The translations under genes and the position numbers were made by a program. This document shows, piece after piece, positions 7,506 through 15,609 of a DNA stretch of 31,971 nt. Within the stretch, counting starts at the first letter, position 1, and each line of letters starts with the position of its first letter. Source of the stretch: Embleya sp040605455 (GTDB lineage Bacteria; Actinomycetota; Actinomycetes; Streptomycetales; Streptomycetaceae); assembly GCF_040605455.1 (NCBI RefSeq), contig NZ_JBEXCV010000107.1, positions 1-31,971 of the forward strand, written 5' to 3'. The notes beneath the pieces were generated by a model. The model did no database searches. It saw only the letters and a list, made by a program, of their open reading frames with translations, and was not told where the DNA came from.

Positions 7506-8530
7506 CGCTCGCCGACGCATCGATCGCCCCCGCCGTGCTCGATCGCGCGCGCGAGGCGAGTCGCCCCGCGCTGCGGGTCGCGACGGCCCGACTCGAACCG
7601 CCGCTGGCCAGGGTGGCCGCGTATCACATGGGGTGGGCCGACGAGGCCGGTCGCGAGCTACCCGGCAATGGTGGCAAGGCGTTGCGCCCCGCGCTCGCGC
7701 TGCTCTCCGCCGAGGCGGTCGGCGCGCCCACCCGCGTGGGCGTGCCCGGCGCCGTGGCGGTCGAACTCGTGCACAACTTCTCGCTGATCCACGACGACCT
7801 CATGGACGGCGACGAGGAACGCCGGCATCGGCCCACCGCGTGGAAGGTCTTCGGTCCGGGCCTTGCCGTCCTGGCCGGCGACGGTCTGCTCGTGCTGGCC
7901 GAACAGGTCCTGATGGATGCCGACGACGCGGACGGCGATCGGGCCGCCCGCCTGCTCACCGAGGCCACCGCCCGGTTGATCGACGGACAGTCCCAGGACC
8001 TGTCCTTCGAGGCCCGTCTCGACGTCACCGTCGACGAGTGCCTGACCATGGCGGGCAACAAGACCGGGGCCCTGCTGGCCTGCGCGTCGGCGATCGGGGC
8101 GGCCCTCGCGGGCGCCGACGAGCGCACCGTGCAGACCCTGTACGGCTTCGGGCATCACCTCGGCGTCGCCTTCCAGGCGGTGGACGACCTGCTGGGCATC
8201 TGGGGGCGACCCGAGGTGACCGGCAAACCCGCCTGGAACGACCTGCGCCGGCGCAAGAAGTCCGTCCCGGTCGTCGCCGCCCTCTCGAGCGACACGACCG
8301 CCGGACGCGAGTTGGCGCGCATCTACACGGACGAGGGACCGCGTAACGAGGAGGGACTCGCCCTGGCCGCCCGCCTGGTCGAGGAGGCGGGCGGACGTGC
8401 CCGTACCGAGGCCGAGGCGGCACGGCGCCTGGAGCAGGCCATGGCCTGCCTGGACTCCCTGGATGTTCCGCAAGGTACCTATACGGACCTGACCTCACTC
8501 GCGGCCTTCACCACCACTCGGGAGTTGTGA
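7502..8530 (+). CDS. Polyprenyl (probably farnesyl) diphosphate synthase
   Basis: This trans-isoprenyl diphosphate synthase (342 residues) likely supplies FPP for HpnD. The first Asp-rich motif is HDDLMD (D98, D99, D102). The second reads VDDLLGIWG (D228, D229, G232), so the last Asp of the usual DDxxD is Gly. This is followed by TGKPAWNDLRRRKKS, the pattern I know from actinomycete prenyl synthases in hopanoid loci. The start is fixed by the ATGA overlap with hpnE and ggagagga upstream. Product chain length is inferred from context; GGPP cannot be excluded. shc starts 4 bases after its stop. Confidence 0.88.
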   Translation: MTLADASIAPAVLDRAREASRPALRVATARLEPPLARVAAYHMGWADEAGRELPGNGGKALRPALALLSAEAVGAPTRVGVPGAVAVELVHNFSLIHDDLMDGDEERRHRPTAWKVFGPGLAVLAGDGLLVLAEQVLMDADDADGDRAARLLTEATARLIDGQSQDLSFEARLDVTVDECLTMAGNKTGALLACASAIGAALAGADERTVQTLYGFGHHLGVAFQAVDDLLGIWGRPEVTGKPAWNDLRRRKKSVPVVAALSSDTTAGRELARIYTDEGPRNEEGLALAARLVEEAGGRARTEAEAARRLEQAMACLDSLDVPQGTYTDLTSLAAFTTTREL

Positions 8531-8534
8531 AGAG

Positions 8535-10478
8535 ATGACAGTGACCGTCCAGCCGGGAATCGACGACGTCGACGACGACAGGGTCAAGGGCGCCCTCGAC
8601 AAGGCCGTCGCCCATCTGATGGAGCTTCAGGACGATGCGGGCTGGTGGAAGGGGGAGTTGGAGACCAACGTCACGATGGACGCGGAGGACCTGCTCTTCC
8701 GTGAGTTCCTGGGCATCCGCACCGAGGAGCAGACCGCGGCCGGCGCGCGGTGGATCCGCGCGAACCAGCGCTCGGACGGCACCTGGGCGACCTTCTACGG
8801 CGGTCCCGCCGACCTGTCGGTGACCGTCGAAGCCTACGTCGCGCTCAAGCTGGCCGGTGACGACCCGGACGCCAAGCACATGGCGGCCGCGGCCGCCTTC
8901 ATCCGCGACGGCGGCGGCATCGCCAACACCCGCGTGTTCACCCGGTTCTGGCTGGCCTTCTTCGGATGGTGGTCGTGGGACGACCTGCCGGTGCTCCCGC
9001 CGGAGATCATCCACCTGCCCAAGTGGTTCCCGCTCAACGTCTACGACTTCGCCTGCTGGGCCCGGCAGACCATCGTGCCGCTGACCATCGTCAGCTCGAT
9101 GCGCCCGGTGCGGCCCGCGCCGTTCGACCTCGCCGAGTTGCGCCCCACCGGCGCGGTCGAGGCCCGGCCGACGGCCGACGACCCGTGGTCCAAGCTCTTC
9201 CGCGCGCTCGACGCGGTGCTGCACCAGTACCACAAGGCGCCGATCAAGCCCTTCCGGCAGGCGGCCCGGCGCAAGGCCGTGCAGTGGATCGTGCAGCGTC
9301 AGGAGGCGGACGGGGGCTGGGGCGGGATTCAGCCGCCGTGGGTCTACTCGCTGATCGCGCTGCGGCTGATGGGTTACCCGCTCAACCACCCGGTGATGGC
9401 CCAGGGCATCAAGGGTCTGGACGGGTTCACCATCGTGGACACCGACGAGGACGGCGAGCTGCGCCGCCGTTTCGAGGCGTGCCAGTCGCCGGTGTGGGAC
9501 ACCGGGTTGACGCTGGTCGCCCTGCGGGACGCGGGAGTTCCGGCGTCCGACCCGCGCGTGGTCAAGGCCGCCGGGTGGCTGATGGACGAGGAGATCCGCG
9601 AGGTCGGCGACTGGGCGGTGCAGCGGCCGGACCTGGAACCGGGCGGCTGGGCCTTCGAGTTCGCCAACGACTACTACCCGGACACCGACGACACCGCCGA
9701 GATCGTGATGGCCCTGCGCTACACCGACCACCCGGACGGGGCGCGCAAGGACGCGGTGCTGGACCGGGCCGAGCGGTGGACGGCCGGGATGCGCAGCAAG
9801 GACGGCGGTTGGGGGGCGTTCGACGCGGACAACGTCAGCATCCTGCCGCTCAAGCTGCCGTTCTGTGATTTCGGCGCGGTCACCGACCCGCCCTCGGCCG
9901 ACGTCACCGCGCACATCGTGGAGATGCTCGCCGACGGTGGTGCCCGCTACAGCTCGTACGTCGCGGACGGCGTCAAGTGGCTGATGGAGCATCAGGAGAG
10001 CGACGGCTCCTGGTTCGGCCGCTGGGGTGCGAACTACATCTACGGCACCGGCGCGGTGGTGCCGGCCCTGGTCACGGCCGGTGTCGACCCGCGGCATGCC
10101 GCGATCCGACGCGCGGTGCGCTGGTTGCAGAACCGGCAGAATCCGGACGGCGGTTGGGGCGAGGATCTGCGCAGCTACGACCAGCCCCGGGCCTGGTCCG
10201 GGCGCGGTGAATCCACCGCGTCGCAGACCGCCTGGGCGCTGCTGGCACTGCATGCGGCGGGCGAGTTCGGCGAGGTCGCGCAGCGCGGGATCGACTGGCT
10301 GACCGACCATCAGAACGCGCTGGGCGGGTGGGACGAGCCGCAGTTCACCGGCACCGGCTTCCCCGGCGACTTCTACATCAAGTACCACATGTACCGGCTC
10401 GTCTTCCCCGTGATGGCGCTCGGTCGGTATGCCAAGTCGACGGCTGCCGAGGCGACGGCCGTCAGGACGACAGGCTGA
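8535..10478 (+). CDS. shc: Squalene-hopene cyclase
   Basis: This 647-residue class II triterpene cyclase converts squalene to hopene (and diplopterol) at the membrane. The proton-donor motif DTDDTA lies at residues 383-388. Several QW repeats are visible, for example QEADGGWGG, QNRQNPDGGWGE and QNALGGWDEP. The length is normal for the family. The ATG at 8535 is 4 bases after the previous stop and uses ggag at 8521-8524, inside the end of the upstream gene. It is the central enzyme of the operon, with HpnC, HpnD and HpnE supplying substrate and HpnG and the aminotransferase acting on side-chain products. Confidence 0.97.
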   Translation: MTVTVQPGIDDVDDDRVKGALDKAVAHLMELQDDAGWWKGELETNVTMDAEDLLFREFLGIRTEEQTAAGARWIRANQRSDGTWATFYGGPADLSVTVEAYVALKLAGDDPDAKHMAAAAAFIRDGGGIANTRVFTRFWLAFFGWWSWDDLPVLPPEIIHLPKWFPLNVYDFACWARQTIVPLTIVSSMRPVRPAPFDLAELRPTGAVEARPTADDPWSKLFRALDAVLHQYHKAPIKPFRQAARRKAVQWIVQRQEADGGWGGIQPPWVYSLIALRLMGYPLNHPVMAQGIKGLDGFTIVDTDEDGELRRRFEACQSPVWDTGLTLVALRDAGVPASDPRVVKAAGWLMDEEIREVGDWAVQRPDLEPGGWAFEFANDYYPDTDDTAEIVMALRYTDHPDGARKDAVLDRAERWTAGMRSKDGGWGAFDADNVSILPLKLPFCDFGAVTDPPSADVTAHIVEMLADGGARYSSYVADGVKWLMEHQESDGSWFGRWGANYIYGTGAVVPALVTAGVDPRHAAIRRAVRWLQNRQNPDGGWGEDLRSYDQPRAWSGRGESTASQTAWALLALHAAGEFGEVAQRGIDWLTDHQNALGGWDEPQFTGTGFPGDFYIKYHMYRLVFPVMALGRYAKSTAAEATAVRTTG

Positions 10479-10481
10479 ACG

Positions 10482-11120
10482 ATGCCCCTGATGGTGGTCA
10501 CCCCGTTGCGGATCGAGATGCGCGCGGTCGAGGCGGGGCTGATGGGCGCGTTCGACGTACGTGTGGTGCGCGCGGGGATGGGACCGGACAAGGCTCGCGC
10601 TCGGGCGCGGGCCTTGTCCGCGCTTCCGCAGGCGGAGTACGGCGCGCTGGCGGTCGCGGGTTTCGCCGCAGGCGTGGGCGCGGGGGTCGAAGCGGGCGAT
10701 GTGGTGGTCGCCTCCGAGGTGCGCGGTGCGGACGGAACGGTGGTCGAACTGCCCACCTCCGGAGTGCTGTTGGAGTGGATGCACCGGGTCTCGCCCAAGC
10801 TGAGGCTGCACCACGGTCCGATCGAGACCGTGGAGAAGCTGGTGACGGGCCGGGGGCGGCAGGCGCTGCGCGAGCGTGGTGCGCTGGCAGCCGACATGGA
10901 GTCGGCGTACCTGCTCGCGGCGGCGGGCGACCGGCCGGCCGGGGTGGTCCGGGTGATCACCGACACCCCGGAGCGGGAACTGCTCCGGCCCCGCCTGCTG
11001 GTGGACGGGTTCAAGGCGTTCCGCACGTTGCGCCACGCGACCCCGGCCCTGCTTGACTGGGCCAACGACGAGCGAACCAAGTCAGGAGGTACGGCGGGCG
11101 ATGACGTTCGATCTGGGTGA
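10482..11120 (+). CDS. hpnG: Hopanoid-associated nucleosidase/phosphorylase HpnG
   Basis: This 212-residue protein has the purine-nucleoside phosphorylase/MTA-nucleosidase fold, with the diagnostic ADMES motif at about residues 137-141 and a Gly-rich GFAAGVGAGVEAGDVVV segment. In known pathways HpnG removes adenine from adenosylhopane to give a ribosylhopane-type intermediate. It starts three bases after shc with a weak ribosome site, so coupling to shc is likely; an in-frame ATG at 10491 is an alternative start. Its 3' end overlaps the next gene by 20 bases. The enzyme that makes its substrate, HpnH, is not encoded here. Confidence 0.85.
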   Translation: MPLMVVTPLRIEMRAVEAGLMGAFDVRVVRAGMGPDKARARARALSALPQAEYGALAVAGFAAGVGAGVEAGDVVVASEVRGADGTVVELPTSGVLLEWMHRVSPKLRLHHGPIETVEKLVTGRGRQALRERGALAADMESAYLLAAAGDRPAGVVRVITDTPERELLRPRLLVDGFKAFRTLRHATPALLDWANDERTKSGGTAGDDVRSG

Positions 11121-12480
11121 GACGTACGAGGCGTACGCGGACCGCGGCTTCGAGCTGCACGCGAAGCACCTCAACCCGCAACTCCCGCGCGTGCTGCGGA
11201 CCATCGGCATGGATCGCAACTACGTCCGGGCCGAGGGACCGTACCTGTACGACGACAAGGGCGATCGATACCTGGACTTCCTGTCCGGGTTCGGCACCTA
11301 CGGTGTGGGCCGGCACCACCCGGTGGTACGCAAGGCGATGCAGGACGTGATCGCGCTCGATCTGCCGGACATCGTGCACTTCCACACCCCGCCGCTGGCC
11401 GCCGCGTTGGCGGACCGGCTGCTGGCCCGGGCGCCGGGGATGGACCGGGTGTACTTCTGCAACAGCGGCACGGAGGCGGTCGAAGCCGCGCTGAAGTTCG
11501 CCCGCTTCGCCACCGGGCGGCGCCGGATCGTCTATATCGACCACGCCTTCCACGGCCTGACCACCGGTGCGCTCTCGGTCAACGGCGCGGCCGAGTTCCG
11601 CAAGGGCTTCGAGCCGCTGTTGCCGGATGTGGGCATCGCGCTGGGCGATCTGGACGCACTGGCCCGGGAGTTGAAGCGCGGTGACGTCGCGGCGCTGATC
11701 ATCGAACCGATCCTGGGCAAGGGCGTGCACGCGCCGCCGCCCGGTTGGCTGGCCGCCGCGCAGAAGTTGCTGCGCGAGCACGGCGCGCTGTTGATCGCCG
11801 ACGAGGTGCAGACCGGGATGGGCCGCACCGGCAGGTTCTTCGCGTACCAATGGGAGGACGGCGTCGAGCCGGACATCGTCACGGTCGCCAAGGCGCTGTC
11901 GGGCGGATACGTGCCGATCGGCGCGACGCTGACCCGGGACTGGGTGTTCAAGAAGGTCTATTCGACGATGGACCGCGTGCTCGTGCACGACTGCACGTTC
12001 GGCGGCAACAACCAGGCGATGGCGGCGGGTCTGGCCACCCTGGCGGTGCTCGACGACGAGGACCTGATCGGCAACAGCGCGCGGATGGGCGATGCGTTCG
12101 TGGCCGGGCTGGCCCCGCTGATCGACAAGTACGAGCTGTTCGCCGAGGTGCGCGGGCGTGGCCTGATGATCGGCCTGGAGTTCGGCAAGCCGCGCTCACT
12201 CAAGCTGCGCGCCGGGTGGACGGCGTTGCAGGCGGCCCGGCACGGGTTGTTCGCGCAGATGGTGGTGGTGCCGATGTTCCAGCGGCACCGGGTGCTGACC
12301 CAGGTCGCGGGCGACCACATGGACGTGATCAAGCTGCTGCCGCCGTATGTGGTCGGGCCGCAGGACGTGGCGCACTTCGTCGCGGGCTTCGTGGACGTGA
12401 TGGACGACGCACACAAGGGCACCGGGCTGATGTGGGACTTCGGGCGCACCCTGATCAAGCAGGCGATGACCAACCGCTGA
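11101..12480 (+). CDS. hpnO: Class III aminotransferase, hopanoid-associated (HpnO-like)
   Basis: This PLP-dependent aminotransferase of the acetylornithine/ornithine family (459 residues) is likely to aminate the hopanoid side chain to aminobacteriohopanetriol; the link is by gene context and family. The PLP lysine is K264 in VAKALSGGY. The ADEVQTGMGRTG motif and the CNSGTEAVEAALK phosphate-binding loop are intact. The ATG at 11101 follows aggagg with an 11-base spacer and lies within the end of hpnG (20-base overlap). An upstream in-frame GTG at 11053 would overlap much further and has no good ribosome site. It is the last gene of the operon. Confidence 0.85.
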   Translation: MTFDLGETYEAYADRGFELHAKHLNPQLPRVLRTIGMDRNYVRAEGPYLYDDKGDRYLDFLSGFGTYGVGRHHPVVRKAMQDVIALDLPDIVHFHTPPLAAALADRLLARAPGMDRVYFCNSGTEAVEAALKFARFATGRRRIVYIDHAFHGLTTGALSVNGAAEFRKGFEPLLPDVGIALGDLDALARELKRGDVAALIIEPILGKGVHAPPPGWLAAAQKLLREHGALLIADEVQTGMGRTGRFFAYQWEDGVEPDIVTVAKALSGGYVPIGATLTRDWVFKKVYSTMDRVLVHDCTFGGNNQAMAAGLATLAVLDDEDLIGNSARMGDAFVAGLAPLIDKYELFAEVRGRGLMIGLEFGKPRSLKLRAGWTALQAARHGLFAQMVVVPMFQRHRVLTQVAGDHMDVIKLLPPYVVGPQDVAHFVAGFVDVMDDAHKGTGLMWDFGRTLIKQAMTNR

Positions 12481-12518
12481 CGCGCCGCGCCGGCTATGGC
12501 TCGTTCCCCCTGCTGCTG

Positions 12519-12545
12519 TTAAGTTGATGGAGTCAATCAACTTGA
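12519..12545 (+). promoter_or_regulatory. Inverted repeat, probable operator of the amidohydrolase pair
   Basis: AAGTTGAT (12521-12528) and ATCAACTT (12536-12543) are exact inverted copies around seven bases. With one mismatch the arms extend to ten bases (12519-12545). The site is AT-rich against its surroundings and ends 18 bases before the ATG of the first amidohydrolase gene, so a bound repressor would block initiation. TTGAT/ATCAA half-sites are common for MarR- and TetR-type dimers, but the regulator is unknown. Confidence 0.65.
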
Positions 12546-12563
12546 TGGTACAGGGGGTTTGCC

Positions 12564-13439
12564 ATGTCCGCTGTCGGGTCCACGGCCGGGCCGGGGGCGA
12601 TCGATTTGATGATCGGCTTCCCGAGCGCACAGGCCAAGAGCCACTACGACTTCCTCAAGCCGCAACTGCGCGACGCGGAGAGCGGCGAGATGGAGTTCCC
12701 CGCCGAGTACATGTTCAAGGGGGTGCCGAATCGGCTGGACGAGGGCGTCGATCCGGTCGAGGTGACGCTCGGCCGAATGGACGCCTGTGGTGTCGAGATG
12801 GGCCTGGTCGGCCTGAGTGAGACCGCCCTGCGCGCGATCGCCGAGCACCCGAAGCGCTTTCGGCCCACGCTGGAGGTGGACCCGAACGACATCACCACGA
12901 CGGTCCGCCGGATCCGGCAGGCGTACGAGGAGCACCGCATCGTCGCGGTGACCACGTTTCCGGCCGGCTGCAATCCGCAGGTACCGGTCAGCGATCGGCG
13001 CTACTACCCGATCTACCAGACCTGCATCGACCTGGACCTGCCGATCGTCTCCAACGCGGGCATCGCCGGACCGCGCGTGCCGTCCGCGTGTCAGGACGTC
13101 ATGCACTTCGATCAAGTCTGTTACGACTTCCCGGAGTTGCGGATCGTGATGCGACACGGCGCGGAGCCGTGGGAGGACCTCGCGGTCAAGCTGATGCTCA
13201 AGTGGCCCGGGCTGTACTACATGACGTCGGCGTTCGCGCCGAAGTACTACCCGAAGGCGATCGTCGACTACGCGAACACGCGTGGTGCGGACAAGGTGAT
13301 GTACGCGGGTTACTACCCGATGGGCCTGTCCCTGGAGCGGATCTTCCGCGAGCTGCCGGACGTGCCGTTCAAGCCCGAGGTACGGGCGAAGTTCCTGCGC
13401 GAGAACGCGATGCGGGTGTTCAAGCTGGGCGAGGCGTGA
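12564..13439 (+). CDS. Amidohydrolase-superfamily (amidohydrolase 2) protein with degenerate metal site
   Basis: This 291-residue TIM-barrel protein resembles the ACMSD/decarboxylase-type amidohydrolase_2 family. The barrel pattern is clear (AIDLMIGFP near the start, RRYYPIYQTCIDLDLPIV, LRIVMRHGAEPW, KVMYAGYYPMG). The usual metal ligands are mostly missing: the first-strand HxH is replaced by DLM, the mid-barrel His is Asn (VSNAG), and the last-strand Asp (normally G-S/T-D) is Tyr (AGYYP). Only the RHGAEPW His remains. It may be a non-catalytic partner or use unusual chemistry. The ATG at 12564 has aggggg upstream. Its stop overlaps the next start as GTGA, so both proteins are probably made together. 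Confidence 0.75.
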   Translation: MSAVGSTAGPGAIDLMIGFPSAQAKSHYDFLKPQLRDAESGEMEFPAEYMFKGVPNRLDEGVDPVEVTLGRMDACGVEMGLVGLSETALRAIAEHPKRFRPTLEVDPNDITTTVRRIRQAYEEHRIVAVTTFPAGCNPQVPVSDRRYYPIYQTCIDLDLPIVSNAGIAGPRVPSACQDVMHFDQVCYDFPELRIVMRHGAEPWEDLAVKLMLKWPGLYYMTSAFAPKYYPKAIVDYANTRGADKVMYAGYYPMGLSLERIFRELPDVPFKPEVRAKFLRENAMRVFKLGEA

Positions 13440-14641
13440 GCACCGTGCCCCTCGAACGTCACACCATCATTTCGGCGGACGGGCACGCCGGTGCCGGGAT
13501 GGACACCTATCGCGAGTTCCTGGACCCCTCCTGGCGTGCGGAGTTCGACGACTGGCGGGAGCGCTACCGCAATCCGTTCCGGGACCTGCAGGGGGATCGG
13601 CGTACCCGCAACTGGGACGACGACCGGCGGATCGCCGAGTTGGCCGCGGACGGGATCGTCGCGGAGGTGGTTTTCCCCAATACGGTGCCGCCGTTCTTCC
13701 CGACCGGACAACTGCTCGCCCGTCCGCCGTCGGCGCACTCCTACGCCCGCCGGCTGGCCGGGATCCGGGCGCACAACCGCTGGCTGGCCCAGTGGTGCGG
13801 CGGGGCGAACGCGGTGCGCCGGGCCGGGCTGGCCCAGGTGTTCCTGAACAACATCGAGGACGCGGTCACGGAGGCGGTCCGGGCCAAGGAGCACGGCCTC
13901 GCGGGCATCCTGATCCCGACCACGCCGCCGGACGTGAGCGGCATCCTGCCGCTGTACGCGCCGGAATGGGACCGCCTCTGGGAGGTGTGCCAGGACCTGG
14001 AGTTGGCGGTGGTCAATCACGGCGGATCCGGCAGCCCGGACTACGGTGCCTACCCGGCGTCGACCTTCCTGTGGATCGCCGAGGCGACGCTGTTCTCCCG
14101 CCGACCGCTGACCCACATGTTGCTGTCCGGGGCGTTCGCGCGGTTCCCCCGGCTGAAGTTCGCGATCACCGAGCAGGGCGCGGCCTGGATTGCGCCGGTG
14201 TTGCGGCAGTTGGACACCTACCACGCGCAGATGGCGACCGGTCGGATCGGGGAACTCAAGTACACCGAGGCCGATCGGTTGCCGGAGCCGCCGAGCGTGT
14301 ACTTCGCGCGGAACTGCTGGGTGGGCGCGAGTTTCCCGTCGCCCACCGAGGCGCAGGCCCGGCACGAGTTGGGCATCGACCGCTACATGTGGGGTGCGGA
14401 CTACCCGCACGACGAGGGCACGTATCCGTATACGCGCGAGGCGCTGCGCCGCTCCTTCCACGACGCCTCGCCCAGCGAGCTGCGGGCGATCCTGGCCGGG
14501 AACGCGGCGACGCTGTACGGCTTCGACCTGCCCGCCCTGGACGCCCTCGCGGCCGAGGTCGGACCGACCCACGCGGAACTCGCGAAGCCGCTGGGGGACG
14601 TCCCGGCGGACAGCAACAGCCCGGCGTTCACCCGGCCCTGA
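13436..14641 (+). CDS. Amidohydrolase-superfamily metal-dependent hydrolase/decarboxylase
   Basis: This 401-residue amidohydrolase_2-type protein looks closer to catalytic than its partner. The first strand ends in ISADGHAG (D and H in the place of the HxH ligands), a mid-barrel His lies in VVNHGGSGSP, and the last-strand Asp lies in WGADYPHDEGTYP. The strand that commonly carries another His reads FAITEQGAAW, with Glu. The GTG start is fixed by the four-base overlap with the preceding gene; the much longer open frame from 13088 is a GC artefact. The substrate cannot be deduced; the family includes decarboxylases and hydrolases of aromatic or cyclic acids. Transcription is presumably controlled by the inverted repeat at 12519-12545. 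Confidence 0.8.
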   Translation: MSTVPLERHTIISADGHAGAGMDTYREFLDPSWRAEFDDWRERYRNPFRDLQGDRRTRNWDDDRRIAELAADGIVAEVVFPNTVPPFFPTGQLLARPPSAHSYARRLAGIRAHNRWLAQWCGGANAVRRAGLAQVFLNNIEDAVTEAVRAKEHGLAGILIPTTPPDVSGILPLYAPEWDRLWEVCQDLELAVVNHGGSGSPDYGAYPASTFLWIAEATLFSRRPLTHMLLSGAFARFPRLKFAITEQGAAWIAPVLRQLDTYHAQMATGRIGELKYTEADRLPEPPSVYFARNCWVGASFPSPTEAQARHELGIDRYMWGADYPHDEGTYPYTREALRRSFHDASPSELRAILAGNAATLYGFDLPALDALAAEVGPTHAELAKPLGDVPADSNSPAFTRP

Positions 14642-14729
14642 GGGGCCTGCGGGTCGGGCAGCCGCCGGGGCGCATTCGGATGGGTGCGTCGTGGATCGGC
14701 TCGATGCCGTTCGTGTTCGTCGGTTTCGG

Positions 14730-15455
14730 TCAGCGGCCCAGCACGTGACCGCCGCTGACGTTGACGAACTCGGCGGTCATGTAGCCGGCTTCGGGCGAGG
14801 CCACGAAGGTGACGGCGGCGGCGATGTCCTCGGCGCGGCCGACCCGCTTGACCAGGGTGCTCTCCGCGCGGCGGGCGTGTTCGGCGGCGTCCTGGACCAT
14901 GTCGAAGGCGAATTCGGTGTCGGCGATGTAGCCGGGGATGACGATGTTGGCGGTGATGCCGTCGGGGCCGACCCGGGTGGCCAGGCTGTGGTTCCAGGCG
15001 TGCACGGCGGCCTTGGCGGCGCCGTAGGCGTTGTTGCCGCGCAGTCCCGCGGTCGAGCCGATGGACACGATCCGGCCGCCGGGGCGGGCCAGGCGGGGGA
15101 GCAGGGCCTCGGTGAGCAGCACGGTCGGCAGCACGATGTGGTCGTACATTTGCCGCCAGTGGTCGGCGACGCCGGCCAGGTCGGGTTCGGTGGGCAGGGG
15201 CACGCGTTGGCCGGCGTTGTTGACCAGGACATCCACCCGTGCGGGCAGCGACGCGCGGGCCCGCTCGACCGCATGAGGGTCCGTCAGGTCGACGGCGAGC
15301 GCGGTGCCGCCGATCTCCTCGGCGACGGCGGCGATCGGTTCGGGTCGCCGCCCGAGCACGGTCACGTGGTCGCCCTGCGCGGCGAACCGGCGTGCGACGG
15401 CCCGGCCGATCCCGCTACCCGCTCCGCTGACCACCACGAAACGCCGTGCACTCAT
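14730..15455 (-). CDS. Short-chain dehydrogenase/reductase (SDR)
   Basis: This 241-residue classical SDR is an NAD(P)-dependent oxidoreductase. The cofactor loop is SGAGSGIG (residues 10-17), NNAG follows near residue 80, the catalytic serine lies in SIGSTAG and the catalytic pair is Y144 and K148 (YGAAK). The basic residues after the second strand (LGRRPEP) suggest NADP(H). The ATG at 15455 has ggaggggg about 10 bases upstream; the frame runs open further to 15725 without another good start. It converges with the amidohydrolase operon (88-base gap) and is divergent from the membrane protein to its right. The substrate is unknown. Confidence 0.9.
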   Translation of the reverse strand: MSARRFVVVSGAGSGIGRAVARRFAAQGDHVTVLGRRPEPIAAVAEEIGGTALAVDLTDPHAVERARASLPARVDVLVNNAGQRVPLPTEPDLAGVADHWRQMYDHIVLPTVLLTEALLPRLARPGGRIVSIGSTAGLRGNNAYGAAKAAVHAWNHSLATRVGPDGITANIVIPGYIADTEFAFDMVQDAAEHARRAESTLVKRVGRAEDIAAAVTFVASPEAGYMTAEFVNVSGGHVLGR

Positions 15456-15609
15456 GGCTGGTTCGCCCCCTCCGCGTCCGCTGCCGCCGATGTGACGCGA
15501 TCCTACGAGGGGGGATCGATCATGCTCGGCCCACAACGATGTGATTACGGGCACGTGTGGGATCGTCACGGGCTGGCACGGTGGTCCGGAGTCGTTCGAT
15601 GGGGGAGAC

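Noticed and set aside
8508..11036. 842-codon open frame antisense to shc and hpnG
   Set aside because: It is a GC-bias shadow: low-complexity Arg/Pro/Gln-rich translation, no domain, no ribosome site, fully opposite clear genes.
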